Shown here piece by piece: positions 16,595 through 25,030 of a stretch of DNA of 30,774 nucleotides. A program made the position numbers and the translations under genes. How positions within the stretch are numbered: position 1 is the stretch's first letter; each line of letters starts with the position of its first letter. Below the pieces are notes generated by a model, which made no database searches, had not been told where the DNA came from, and saw only the letters and a list, made by a program, of their open reading frames with translations. The DNA comes from CAYXVU01 sp964468725 (GTDB lineage Bacteria > Acidobacteriota > Blastocatellia > UBA7656), in contig CAYXVU010000053.1 in NCBI GenBank assembly GCA_964468725.1, forward strand, positions 1-30,774, in the 5' to 3' direction.

Positions 16595-16670
16595 CGCGTT
16601 CCCGGCTTTAATTTCTACCAACGGGAAGTGAGAATCATTCGGCTTCTATTCCCGTACGACGAAAAATTCT

Positions 16671-16699
16671 TTGCGTTCTCAGGCTGTGCTTTCTATGAT
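16671..16699 (+). promoter_or_regulatory. Promoter of the ClC gene
   Basis: TTGCGT (16671-16676), 17 bases, TATGAT (16694-16699). Transcription would begin near 16706, about 21 bases before the GTG start. Upstream, ACGGGAA (16621-16627) and TTCCCGT (16649-16655) form an inverted repeat that could be an operator. Confidence 0.4.
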
Positions 16700-16726
16700 A
16701 GACAGTCCTAACGAACGGATTGAACC

Positions 16727-18529
16727 GTGCAGCAAGCAAACGCGATTAAAAGATGGCATAGAGTTGAAATCGTCGCAACGCGCTTGTTCCAGCGTTTGCG
16801 ATTGCCTTCGAATCAAAAGTACTTCATTCTCACGATCACCATCGCTGTTGCCTGCGGGCTGACGGCCGTCAGCTATCACTATCTGATTCGCCTCATCTCC
16901 TCCAATGTCATTGAGCGAGTGATTGTCCTCGATGGCACATCGCGTATCGTTTGGATGATGATCGTCCCGCCGCTTGGCGGATTGGCTGCCGGGTTATTGA
17001 TCTATTACTTTGCACCCGAAGCGCGCGGCAGCGGCATCCCCCAAGTCAAAATCGCCTACACGATGGAGTATGGGCGCGTGCCCATGCGGACGGCCATTGG
17101 CAAGGCGGTGATTTCGGCTCTATGTGTCGGCTCCGGCGCCAGTCTCGGACGCGAAGGGCCAACGGTGCAAATCTGTGCAGCCATTTCGCATGCGTTAGCA
17201 CGGCTATTTGCCATTCCCCGCCATCGGTTGATGAATCAACTGCCGGTTGGCGCAGCGGCGGCCATCGCTGCGGCTTTCAATACGCCGATTGCGGCGGTCA
17301 CCTTTGCGCTGGAAGAGATCATCGGCGACCTCAATCAGAAACTGGCAGCTTCCATTGTCGTCGCCGCCGTCATTGCTTCGGCCATCGAGCGGTGGTTGCT
17401 TGGCGCGCACCCCCTCTTTACCGGCGCGAATATCTATAACCTCAATCATCCAACGGAGCTATTTGCCTATGCAGCGCTCGGCATCGCAGCGGGGGGGGTC
17501 GGCGTCATCTTCGCCAAGTTGATTCTGTGGTTACGAATGGCTTTTCGAGACCGCCTGCATGTGCCAATCTGGTCGAAGCCTGCCATCGGCGGATTGATTA
17601 TCGGCACAATCGGATTTTGGCAACCACAGGCGCTCGGTCTGGGGCTCGATTTTCTGGGCACGGTTTTGCAGGGCAAGGATCAACTGATATTCAAAGCGGT
17701 GTTGGCGTTGCTGGCGGCGAAGATGCTCGCCTCGTCATTCAGCTACGGTTCGGGAATGTCGGGCGGCGTGCTCGGCCCTTCGATGTTCATCGGCGGCATG
17801 CTCGGCGCCAGCATCTGGCATGTCGTGGTGTACTTGAACCCGTCGGCATCGCTTGAGCAAGGGGCGTTTGCGCTCGTCGGCATGGGAGCGGTCTTTGCGG
17901 CAGTGATTCGCGTGCCCATCACCTCGATTCTGCTCATCTTCGAGATGACCTATAACTACGAGATCATTCTGCCGGTGATGATTGCCAATGCGCTCGCCTA
18001 CGCGGTTGCCTCCCGACTGTTTCAGCTTTCGATCTATGAGGCGTTCTTATTTCAAGACGGCATCCATTTGGGGCAAACTCCGGCGGCGGATGCGTTGTCG
18101 CGCATCACAGCGGCTTCGGTGATGACGCGTGATGTTGTCACCCTGCCGGATGATGTGACAATTGCCGAAGCGCTTGATGTGGTCGGGCGATTGGAATTCA
18201 ATGGCTATCCGGTTTTACATGATGGGGTGATAGTAGGGATTATTACGACGAACGATCTGCGACGATACGAAGCGGAAGGGAAGCAACAGACCGCCATCGC
18301 CGATTCAATGGTGAAGAAGGTGATTCACGCCCATCCCGATCAAACACTCGACACTGTTGTGTTGAAACTGGCGCAACGGGAATTGTCGCAAATTCCTGTC
18401 GTCTCGCGTTCGGACGACACCCGCTTGCTTGGCATTATCACGCTTCGAGACATTGCCCGTGTGCAGGCGCGACTTGCCGCTTCCCAGTATTCGCTCGGCC
18501 CCGATGATACGATCAAACCGGCATCCTGA
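16727..18529 (+). CDS. ClC-family Cl-/H+ antiporter with CBS pair
   Basis: A 600-residue integral membrane protein of the chloride channel/antiporter family. Residues about 30-450 are the ClC core. GSGIPQ holds Ser102, a chloride ligand. GREGP holds Glu143, the external gating glutamate. FALEE (Glu196/Glu197) matches the internal proton glutamate of E. coli ClC-ec1. GSGMSGGVLGP and Tyr437 complete the ion path. The presence of both glutamates predicts Cl-/H+ exchange, not a channel, and Ser/Tyr argue against the fluoride-type branch. Residues about 465-585 form two CBS domains, which commonly bind adenine nucleotides and gate transport. The start is a GTG at 16727; the first in-frame ATG lies inside the membrane domain. 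It stands alone with its own predicted promoter. Confidence 0.92.
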   Translation: MQQANAIKRWHRVEIVATRLFQRLRLPSNQKYFILTITIAVACGLTAVSYHYLIRLISSNVIERVIVLDGTSRIVWMMIVPPLGGLAAGLLIYYFAPEARGSGIPQVKIAYTMEYGRVPMRTAIGKAVISALCVGSGASLGREGPTVQICAAISHALARLFAIPRHRLMNQLPVGAAAAIAAAFNTPIAAVTFALEEIIGDLNQKLAASIVVAAVIASAIERWLLGAHPLFTGANIYNLNHPTELFAYAALGIAAGGVGVIFAKLILWLRMAFRDRLHVPIWSKPAIGGLIIGTIGFWQPQALGLGLDFLGTVLQGKDQLIFKAVLALLAAKMLASSFSYGSGMSGGVLGPSMFIGGMLGASIWHVVVYLNPSASLEQGAFALVGMGAVFAAVIRVPITSILLIFEMTYNYEIILPVMIANALAYAVASRLFQLSIYEAFLFQDGIHLGQTPAADALSRITAASVMTRDVVTLPDDVTIAEALDVVGRLEFNGYPVLHDGVIVGIITTNDLRRYEAEGKQQTAIADSMVKKVIHAHPDQTLDTVVLKLAQRELSQIPVVSRSDDTRLLGIITLRDIARVQARLAASQYSLGPDDTIKPAS

Positions 18530-18586
18530 CCCGAACGGAGCCGCGGGCAGAAGAAGGCAGTCACACAGAACACCAATTCTCTCAAA

Positions 18587-18688
18587 TCAACCCAAAAATC
18601 GGAATTGAGGCGGGTCAGGATGATCTGCCGACAGCTTGCACTTCGGACAATTGTACCTTGCGAAGCCGTTACTTTTTGAACAGGTCAT
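18587..18688 (-). CDS. Possible 33-residue CPKC small protein overlapping the Cys-rich gene
   Basis: An ATG at 18688, inside the last codons of the cysteine-rich gene but in another frame, opens a 33-codon frame ending at 18587. Its product contains RYNCPKCKLS and a PDPPQF tail. A CxxC pair right after a zinc-ribbon gene is unlikely to be chance noise. It could be a separate tiny zinc protein, or a C-terminal zinc knuckle lost from the upstream frame by a one-base change or assembly error. No ribosome site is visible. Confidence 0.3.
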   Translation of the reverse strand: MTCSKSNGFARYNCPKCKLSADHPDPPQFRFLG

Positions 18689-18950
18689 CGAAGCTGCGGC
18701 GTGCTTCGTCGGCAGGCTTTTTCTGCCTGCTTGCTTTGAGAAGGTTAGGAGCGAAGAAGTCGCAGAAGTTGGCTTTCTCGCGGTCTCTGACCATTTCGGC
18801 TTGCGGCTCGCGACATTGATTATGGGCGCTGCGGTCATGATGCTCGCAGTTGAGGCAACAATGCAGATCGGCGCTGCACTGCGAGCATTCATCGGAGCGA
18901 AAGATTTTGCCCTCGACGTTGACCGCACTTTGGCAAGCGTGACAAAGCAT
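18669..18950 (-). CDS. Cysteine-rich small protein, probable zinc ribbon
   Basis: A 93-residue protein with nine cysteines: CHAC (3-6), CSQC (22-25), CCLNC (31-35), Cys46 in AHNQC and Cys63 in ANFCDFF. The segment CCLNCEHHD...AHNQCREPQAE...KANFCDFF is like a small family of uncharacterised bacterial zinc-binding proteins that I recall from Acidobacteria and deltaproteobacteria. The tail (70-93) is Lys/Asp-rich. No catalytic motif is seen. It is the last gene of the rho-lon-clp run, 85 bases after the rho stop, with a hairpin between. The ATG at 18950 has only a pyrimidine-rich sequence before it and no ribosome site, but there is no better start. Cytoplasmic; function unknown. Confidence 0.8.
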   Translation of the reverse strand: MLCHACQSAVNVEGKIFRSDECSQCSADLHCCLNCEHHDRSAHNQCREPQAEMVRDREKANFCDFFAPNLLKASRQKKPADEARRSFDDLFKK

Positions 18951-18976
18951 AAGAAAAGGGAGAAGGATGAGAGAAG

Positions 18977-19018
18977 AGAGATGAAGGCAGAAGGGCGAAC
19001 TTATCTTCCTTCATCTCT
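18977..19018 (-). terminator. Hairpin downstream of rho
   Basis: AGAGATGAAGG (18977-18987) and CCTTCATCTCT (19008-19018) form a perfect 11-bp stem with a 20-base loop, 17 bases past the rho stop. On the minus strand it is followed by a long pyrimidine stretch (C and T mixed). It may end part of the rho transcript or set the level of the small Cys-rich gene below. Confidence 0.45.
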
Positions 19019-19035
19019 GATCCGTCATCCTTTTG

Positions 19036-20313
19036 TCAAGACTGCATCGAATCGAGGAACTCGGCATTCGAGCGGGTCTTTTCGAGCTTCTCCAGCAATA
19101 ACTCCATCGCTTCAGTCGGCGAGAGTTGCGATAGCACGCGACGCAAGACGATGATGCGGTTGAAATCCGGTGCCGGAATGAGCAACTCGTCTTTGCGGGT
19201 TCCCGATTTGTTGATGTCAATGGACGGGAAGATGCGTTTTTCGGTGATCTTGCGATCCAGATTGATTTCGAGGTTACCCGTCCCTTTGAACTCTTCGAAG
19301 ATGACATCATCCATACGCGAGCCGGTATCAATGAGCGCGGTGGCGACGATAGTCAAACTGCCGCCCTCTTCGATATTGCGCGCCGATCCGAAAAAGCGTT
19401 TCGGTTTTTGCAGGGCGTTCGAATCAATACCGCCGGAGAGAATTTTGCCCGATGGCGGGACGACTGCATTATGAGCGCGCGCGAGTCGGGTGATTGAGTC
19501 GAGTAGGATGACCACATCGCGTCCATATTCGACCAGCCGCTTGGCCTTTTCAATCACCATATCCGCGACTTGCACGTGGCGCGTCGGCGGCTCGTCGAAA
19601 GTCGAACTGATGACTTCGCCGTGAACCGAGCGCTGCATGTCGGTGACCTCTTCCGGTCGTTCATCAATCAGCAGAACGATGAGCGTGACTTCCGGGTGAT
19701 TGCGGGTGATCGAGTTGGCGATGGATTGCAAGAGCATGGTCTTGCCGGTACGCGGCGGGGCGACGATCAGGGCGCGTTGTCCTTTGCCAATCGGGGTCAT
19801 CAGATCAAGGACGCGACCCGAGAGGTTTTCCGGGTCGGTCTCCATGCGAATTCGCTGATCCGGGTAGAGCGGTGTGAGGTTATCAAAGAAGACGCGGTCA
19901 CGCGCCATCTCAGGCGGTTCGAAGTTGATGGCTTCGACCTTGATGAGCGCAAAGTAGCGTTCGCCTTCTTTGGGCGGGCGGATCTGCCCCGAGATCGTAT
20001 CGCCTGTGCGGAGGTCGAATTTGCGAATCTGTGAAGGGCTGACGTAGATGTCGTCGGGCCCCGGCAGATAGTTGTAATCCGGGGCGCGCAGAAAACCGAA
20101 GCCATCGGGCAGGGTCTCCAGCACGCCTTCGGAAAAGATCAACCCACTCTTTTCGGTTTGCGCTTGCAGAATCTTGAAGATCAATTCCTGTTTGCGCAGT
20201 CCGGTGGCGCCGGGGATATCGAGCTCTTTCGCAATTTGGGTAAGCTTGGAGATAGACATCTCCTTGAGTTCGCTGATGTCTAGCAGTCCATCGGTTAATT
20301 CTTCTTCAGCCAT
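19036..20313 (-). CDS. rho: Transcription termination factor Rho
   Basis: A 425-residue hexameric RNA-dependent ATPase that ends transcription at unstructured, C-rich RNA. The N-terminal helical domain covers 1-50 and the OSB/cold-shock RNA-binding domain about 58-130 (GFGFLR, YVSPSQIR). The ATPase domain carries the Walker A APPRTGKT (185-192) and the Walker B VVILLD. The region GGIDSNALQKPKRFFGSARN contains the R-loop. The length is close to E. coli Rho (419) with no large N-terminal insertion. The frame extends upstream to 20409, but the usual family N-terminus begins at ATG 20313, with AAGGAA some 11-16 bases before. It follows engB after 159 bases, which form a leader with repeats and a hairpin. 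Rho autoregulates in its leader in E. coli, so this leader is worth attention. Confidence 0.97.
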   Translation of the reverse strand: MAEEELTDGLLDISELKEMSISKLTQIAKELDIPGATGLRKQELIFKILQAQTEKSGLIFSEGVLETLPDGFGFLRAPDYNYLPGPDDIYVSPSQIRKFDLRTGDTISGQIRPPKEGERYFALIKVEAINFEPPEMARDRVFFDNLTPLYPDQRIRMETDPENLSGRVLDLMTPIGKGQRALIVAPPRTGKTMLLQSIANSITRNHPEVTLIVLLIDERPEEVTDMQRSVHGEVISSTFDEPPTRHVQVADMVIEKAKRLVEYGRDVVILLDSITRLARAHNAVVPPSGKILSGGIDSNALQKPKRFFGSARNIEEGGSLTIVATALIDTGSRMDDVIFEEFKGTGNLEINLDRKITEKRIFPSIDINKSGTRKDELLIPAPDFNRIIVLRRVLSQLSPTEAMELLLEKLEKTRSNAEFLDSMQS

Positions 20314-20344
20314 AGTTGTTGTGATTTCCTTTTCGGTTTCGGGT

Positions 20345-20426
20345 ACGCGACGAGCCAAACCACTGTGGCCGACGCGACGAGATCGGGTTGCGGAAGCATA
20401 GGCGAACACTTTCCATTCTTGGAAAG
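20345..20426 (-). promoter_or_regulatory. rho leader: direct repeats and hairpin
   Basis: Read on the minus strand, the word CTCGTCGCGT occurs twice, at 20381-20372 and 20354-20345, exactly 27 bases apart, with a CCACAGTGG palindrome between. Upstream of them CTTTCC-ATTCTT-GGAAAG (20409-20426) forms a perfect 6-bp hairpin, flanked by GGCG/CGCC. All lie before the rho start codon, so they belong to the leader or its control region. Confidence 0.45.
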
Positions 20427-20472
20427 GGTGCGCCGCAAGTTTTCAAGTGAGGGTAGAGTAATTGTCGAACCG

Positions 20473-21084
20473 TTAAACTGATGTTTGTGATTTTCTACCT
20501 GAATTGTAACGGTTGATCGCTTGCCATATGATTTTCCACAATCGGTCAGCTCCCCTCCGCGTGACCGCTGAGTATGGGACGATCTCTTCTGTTGTCACCC
20601 TCGCTGATGCGCGTTTGAGTTTCGTTCGCAATTGATTGCTGCTGAGTTTGTCCGACTTGGTTGCAGCAACGATGAACGGTTTCCCCTTTTCTGTTAGCCA
20701 CTGAATCATTGAGAGGTCTAGTGGGGAAGGCTCATGACGCGAATCGGTGATAGCGATAGATAACACAAGGTTGGGGCGTGTGGCAAGATATTTCTCGGCC
20801 ATCGGCCCCCATTCTTGTTTGATTTCGCGCGGCACTTTCGCATAGCCATAGCCGGGCAAATCGACGAAATAGAATTCGTCGTTGATGAGAAAGAAGTTAA
20901 GCAGTTGCGTACGTCCCGGCGTCGAACTGGTGCGCGCCAGCCCTTTGACGCCCAACAGGCTGTTGATCAAACTGGATTTGCCGACGTTGGAACGTCCTAA
21001 GAAAGCGATCTCCGGTCGTCCGTCCTGAGGATAATGCTCCGGCTTGGTGGCGCTCTTGATGAAAACTGCGCTCTTAATCTTCAT
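20473..21084 (-). CDS. engB: Ribosome biogenesis GTP-binding protein EngB/YsxC/YihA
   Basis: A 203-residue TRAFAC-class GTPase needed for late assembly of the large ribosomal subunit. All G motifs are visible: G1 GRSNVGKS (30-37), the switch I threonine region TSSTPGRTQ (52-60), G3 DLPGYG (75-80), G4 TKSD (142-145) and G5 SA in PYSAVT. The length matches the family (about 195-210). The ATG at 21084 opens with the usual MKIKSAVF-like strand. It lies 59 bases after lon, on the same strand. In many bacteria, including B. subtilis (clpX-lon-ysxC), engB follows lon, so the arrangement is old and supports the call. Confidence 0.95.
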   Translation of the reverse strand: MKIKSAVFIKSATKPEHYPQDGRPEIAFLGRSNVGKSSLINSLLGVKGLARTSSTPGRTQLLNFFLINDEFYFVDLPGYGYAKVPREIKQEWGPMAEKYLATRPNLVLSIAITDSRHEPSPLDLSMIQWLTEKGKPFIVAATKSDKLSSNQLRTKLKRASARVTTEEIVPYSAVTRRGADRLWKIIWQAINRYNSGRKSQTSV

Positions 21085-21143
21085 AGGGCTGCGGGCTGAG
21101 CCGTAAGTCGTGCGCGCACGCGATCTTCAGTCTTCAGCTCGAA

Positions 21144-23615
21144 TTATTCGACGATCCGGTTCGAAGTGGGAGCATCGCTCGCCGGTTGTTGCCCCCAGAT
21201 TGGCACTTCAGGAGCCGCCACGTCGGATTTCAGGATCGGTGTATCGAAGGCGAGGTTCCAGACCGCCTCGACATCTTCGACCGCGTGAATCGACAACTCG
21301 TCTTTGATCTCGCGCGGGATTTCGACCAAATCTTTTTCGTTCTCTTTCGGCAGAATGACCAGCCGGATGCCAGCGCGATGGGCGGCGAGGAGTTTCTCTT
21401 TGACCCCGCCGATGGGCAAGACTTTGCCGCGCAGGGTAATCTCGCCGGTCATGGCCACATCATTGCGAATCGCTTGGCCGGTTAAGACCGAAACCAGCGC
21501 CGTCGAGATGGCAATGCCTGCCGATGGGCCATCTTTGGGAATCGCGCCTTCGGGAACATGCAAGTGGAGGTCAAATTTCTTGTAGAAATCCTGTTCGATG
21601 CCCAGGTGTTTAGCGCGGGAACGGACACAGGTGAGCGCTGCGCGCGCCGACTCCTGCATCACCTCGCCGAGTTTGCCGGTGAGCGTGATGTTGCCGCGAC
21701 CTTTCAGCAAGGTGGCTTCGATGTGCAGGACTTCGCCTCCGACTTCCGTCCACGCCAGCCCGGTCGCCAAGCCGATTTCATGGGTTTCGCCGATTAGCTG
21801 ACGGCGGAACTTGATCGGGCCAAGTAGCTCTTGAACCAACTCAGCCGTAATGGTTTCGCGGAAATTGTCGCTGTCTTCGCTGGTCAGCAAACGGCGCGCG
21901 ACTTTTCTGAGGACGCTGGCAATTTCGCGTTCCAGATTTCGTACGCCCGCTTCGCGGGTGTAGTTTTGCGTCAGGGTGCGCAACCCCTCATCTTGAAAAT
22001 CGATCTGTTCGGCCTTCAGCCCAGTCGCTTCCAACTGTTTGGGCAACAGGTGGCGCTTGGCTATCTCTAGTTTTTCGATCTCCGTGTAACCGGGAATGCG
22101 AATGATCTCCAAACGATCTTGCAAGGCGGGCGGTATGGTATGCAAGACATTGGCGGTGGCGATGAACATCACATTCGACAGATCATACTCTACATCAAGG
22201 TAGTGATCGTGAAAGGAGCTGTTTTGTTCCGGGTCTAAGACTTCGAGCAAAGCGGCTGACGGGTCGCCGCGAAAGTCCATGCCGAGTTTGTCCACTTCAT
22301 CAAGCATAATGAGCGGGTTGACGGTTCCGGCCTTCTTCATCATCTGAATGATCTGTCCCGGAAGCGCGCCGATATAGGTGCGGCGGTGGCCGCGAATTTC
22401 GGCTTCATCGCGCACCCCGCCTAAGCTGAGGCGGACGAACTTGCGTCCGGTAGCGCGGGCGATGGAGCGACCGAGGCTGGTTTTGCCAACCCCGGGCGGG
22501 CCGACGAAACAGAGAATCGAGCCTTTGGGATTTTCGACCAACTGGCGCACGGCTAGGTATTCAAGGATGCGATCTTTGACCTTCTCAAGTCCGTAATGAT
22601 CTTCGTCAAGGATGGTCTGCGCGGCTTTGACATCGCGCACCTCTTCGGTCTTTTCCTGCCAGGGAACCATCAACAGCCAATCGAGATAATTGCGCGAGAC
22701 GGTGCTTTCGGCAGACATCGGCGGCATCTGTTCGAGGCGGCGCAATTCTGCCAGAGCCTTTTCGTACGCATCTTTTGGCATCCCTGCCTGCTCGATCTTC
22801 TGTTTGAGCTCTTCGAGCTCGGCCTTTTCGTCTTTGCGACCGAGTTCTTTGTGAATGGCTTTGATCTTTTCGTTCAGATAATACTCTTTTTGGGCGCGTT
22901 CCATCTGCCGTTTGACGCGATTGTGAATGGAACGATCCATCTGAATCTTTTCGAGTTCGATTTCGAGGATTTCAATCAGGCGATTGAGTCGGTCGGCCAC
23001 CGAAAAGATTTCCAAGAGTCCCTGTTTATCTTCGACTTGAATCTTTAAGTTCGAGGCGACGAGGTCGCACAGCCGCGAAGGGTCATCGTTGCGCAGGGCT
23101 GCGGTCAGAGCTTCGGGATTGGCAAGCTCGGCGGACTGACGCACATATTGGTCTACCAGCGATCCGATGCGGCTGACCGCCGAATTAGTGCGCGAGCGCG
23201 ATTCGACCGGTTCGGCAGCTTTGCGCAAAGTTGCCAGCCAATACTCGCCGCTGTTATCAATCCGCATGACGCGAGCCCGTTGTTGCCCTTCGACCATCAC
23301 TTTGATGTTGCCTTCCGGCTGGCGCGCGTTATGGGTGATGCGGGCGATAGTGCCGACGGAATAGACCTGTTCGGGCGTTGGTTCGTCCACCGTAGCATCA
23401 TGCTGCGTAGCCAGAAAGATCATCTTATCGCCACGCAAAGCGGTTTCCAGCGCGCGCACGCTGGTTGGCCTGCCGATGACGAAGGCGACCATCGTATAAG
23501 GAAAGACGACCACATCCCGGATGGGAACCATCGGGCAGGTAATCACATCGCTCGGAGTGCTGTCAGTGAATTCATTCATGGCGTAATCTGAAGAAAAGTT
23601 TTGAGGACTCGGCAT
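21144..23615 (-). CDS. lon: ATP-dependent protease Lon
   Basis: An 823-residue cytoplasmic LonA that degrades misfolded and regulatory proteins. The N-terminal substrate-binding domain covers about 20-230 (opening VPIRDVVVFPY), followed by a coiled-coil/helical linker to about 330. The AAA+ module has Walker A GPPGVGKT with Lys378 and Walker B MLDEVDK. The C-terminal protease domain has catalytic Ser698 in DGPSAG and Lys741, the second lysine of GGVKEK, the same spacing as E. coli Ser679/Lys722. The ATG at 23615 is the longest start; an ATG at 23579 (MNEFTD) would be 12 residues shorter, and neither has a clear ribosome site. A 6-bp palindrome (TTCGGA-AA-TCCGAA, 23615-23628) sits at the first start. 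It lies 62 bases after clpX. Confidence 0.96.
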   Translation of the reverse strand: MPSPQNFSSDYAMNEFTDSTPSDVITCPMVPIRDVVVFPYTMVAFVIGRPTSVRALETALRGDKMIFLATQHDATVDEPTPEQVYSVGTIARITHNARQPEGNIKVMVEGQQRARVMRIDNSGEYWLATLRKAAEPVESRSRTNSAVSRIGSLVDQYVRQSAELANPEALTAALRNDDPSRLCDLVASNLKIQVEDKQGLLEIFSVADRLNRLIEILEIELEKIQMDRSIHNRVKRQMERAQKEYYLNEKIKAIHKELGRKDEKAELEELKQKIEQAGMPKDAYEKALAELRRLEQMPPMSAESTVSRNYLDWLLMVPWQEKTEEVRDVKAAQTILDEDHYGLEKVKDRILEYLAVRQLVENPKGSILCFVGPPGVGKTSLGRSIARATGRKFVRLSLGGVRDEAEIRGHRRTYIGALPGQIIQMMKKAGTVNPLIMLDEVDKLGMDFRGDPSAALLEVLDPEQNSSFHDHYLDVEYDLSNVMFIATANVLHTIPPALQDRLEIIRIPGYTEIEKLEIAKRHLLPKQLEATGLKAEQIDFQDEGLRTLTQNYTREAGVRNLEREIASVLRKVARRLLTSEDSDNFRETITAELVQELLGPIKFRRQLIGETHEIGLATGLAWTEVGGEVLHIEATLLKGRGNITLTGKLGEVMQESARAALTCVRSRAKHLGIEQDFYKKFDLHLHVPEGAIPKDGPSAGIAISTALVSVLTGQAIRNDVAMTGEITLRGKVLPIGGVKEKLLAAHRAGIRLVILPKENEKDLVEIPREIKDELSIHAVEDVEAVWNLAFDTPILKSDVAAPEVPIWGQQPASDAPTSNRIVE

Positions 23616-23677
23616 TCGGAAATCCGAACCCGCAGCCTCAAAAGAAACATTATCAATGCTCCGGCGAATCCAGAGCC

Positions 23678-24910
23678 TTATCCGGCCTTTTCAAGAATGG
23701 GAAATGTGGCGCGCCGACTTTCGACCATATCGCGCGTCACGGCAAACTCTTTGATCTTTTTGTTTGAGGGGAGTTGATACATCGCATCGAGCATCAATTC
23801 TTCGAGAATCATGCGCAGTCCGCGCGCTCCGACCTTACGTTGACAGGCGAGGTGCGCGACCGCTTCGAGGGCATCATCGGCAAAGCGCAGTTTCACGCCT
23901 TCATACTCGAACAGCTTTTGATACTGTTTGACCAGCGCGTTCTTCGGCTGCGTGAGAATTTCAATCAGCGCCGCTTCGTCAAGTTCGTGTAGAGTAGCGA
24001 CCACTGGCAGTCGCCCGACGAATTCCGGGATGAGTCCGAATTTGATGAGGTCTTCGGGCTCGACCTGCGACAAGGTTTCACTCAACCGTTGTTTGCGCGC
24101 GGCTTTGACATTGGCATTGAAACCGAGAGCCTTCTTGCCAATCCGTTTTTCGACTACCTTTTCGAGGCCGACAAAGGCACCGCCGCAAACGAACAAGATG
24201 TTGGTGGTGTCAACCGGAAAGAATTCTTGATGCGGATGCTTGCGTCCCCCTTGCGGAGGCACATTGGCCACCGTGCCTTCGAGAATCTTCAACAAGGCTT
24301 GCTGCACGCCTTCGCCCGATACGTCGCGGGTGATCGAAGGGTTCTCATCTTTGCGGCAAATCTTATCAATCTCGTCAATATAGATGATGCCGGTCTGGGC
24401 GCGCTCGATGTCGCCGTTGGCCGCTTGCAACAGTTTGAGGATGATGTTTTCGACATCTTCGCCGACATAGCCCGCTTCCGTCAGCGTCGTCGCATCGACG
24501 ATGGTGAACGGCACATTGAGCATGCGCGCGAGGGTCTGCGCAAGCAGGGTCTTTCCGGTTCCGGTCGGGCCGATGAGCATGATATTCGATTTTTGAATCT
24601 CGATGTCGGAGGCCCGGCGTTTGATCATATCAATGCGTTTGTAGTGCTGATAGACGGCGACCGCGAGCTTCTTTTTGCTCTCATCTTGCCCGATGACGTA
24701 ATCATCAAGGAAGGCTTTGATCTCTACGGGTTTGGGTAGAGTCGGGCGGCGTGCGGAGGTCTCCTGTTGCTGGTCGTCGCTAATGATCTCGTTGCAGATA
24801 TCGATGCACTCATTGCAGATATAAACGGTCGGCCCGGCAATCAGCTTTTTCACTTCGTTTTGCGACTTGCCGCAAAACGAGCAGCGTAATGTATCATCGC
24901 CTCGTCTCAT
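23678..24910 (-). CDS. clpX: ClpX, ATPase subunit of ClpXP protease
   Basis: A 410-residue AAA+ unfoldase that feeds substrates into ClpP. The N-terminal zinc domain has Cys10, Cys13, Cys32 and Cys35. Walker A is GPTGTGKT (114-121), the pore loop is GYVG (147-150), Walker B is IIYIDEIDK, and the RKH-like loop is GRKHPHQ. The ClpP-docking tripeptide appears as LGF in KALGFNANV, a known alternative to the IGF of E. coli. I chose ATG 24910 because GGGAG precedes it by five bases; an ATG four codons upstream (24922) lacks a site. It lies 120 bases after clpP and 62 before lon, in the classic order. Confidence 0.97.
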   Translation of the reverse strand: MRRGDDTLRCSFCGKSQNEVKKLIAGPTVYICNECIDICNEIISDDQQQETSARRPTLPKPVEIKAFLDDYVIGQDESKKKLAVAVYQHYKRIDMIKRRASDIEIQKSNIMLIGPTGTGKTLLAQTLARMLNVPFTIVDATTLTEAGYVGEDVENIILKLLQAANGDIERAQTGIIYIDEIDKICRKDENPSITRDVSGEGVQQALLKILEGTVANVPPQGGRKHPHQEFFPVDTTNILFVCGGAFVGLEKVVEKRIGKKALGFNANVKAARKQRLSETLSQVEPEDLIKFGLIPEFVGRLPVVATLHELDEAALIEILTQPKNALVKQYQKLFEYEGVKLRFADDALEAVAHLACQRKVGARGLRMILEELMLDAMYQLPSNKKIKEFAVTRDMVESRRATFPILEKAG

Positions 24911-25030
24911 CCACTCTCCCATCTCGAATAAACTCTGCTTTCAGGGGCAAGGAGAACCATCACGGTGCCGAACGGATGACGATAGAGGAATCGCTCTGCC
25001 GCCATCGGTTTTCAGTCACCCTTGATCGTC

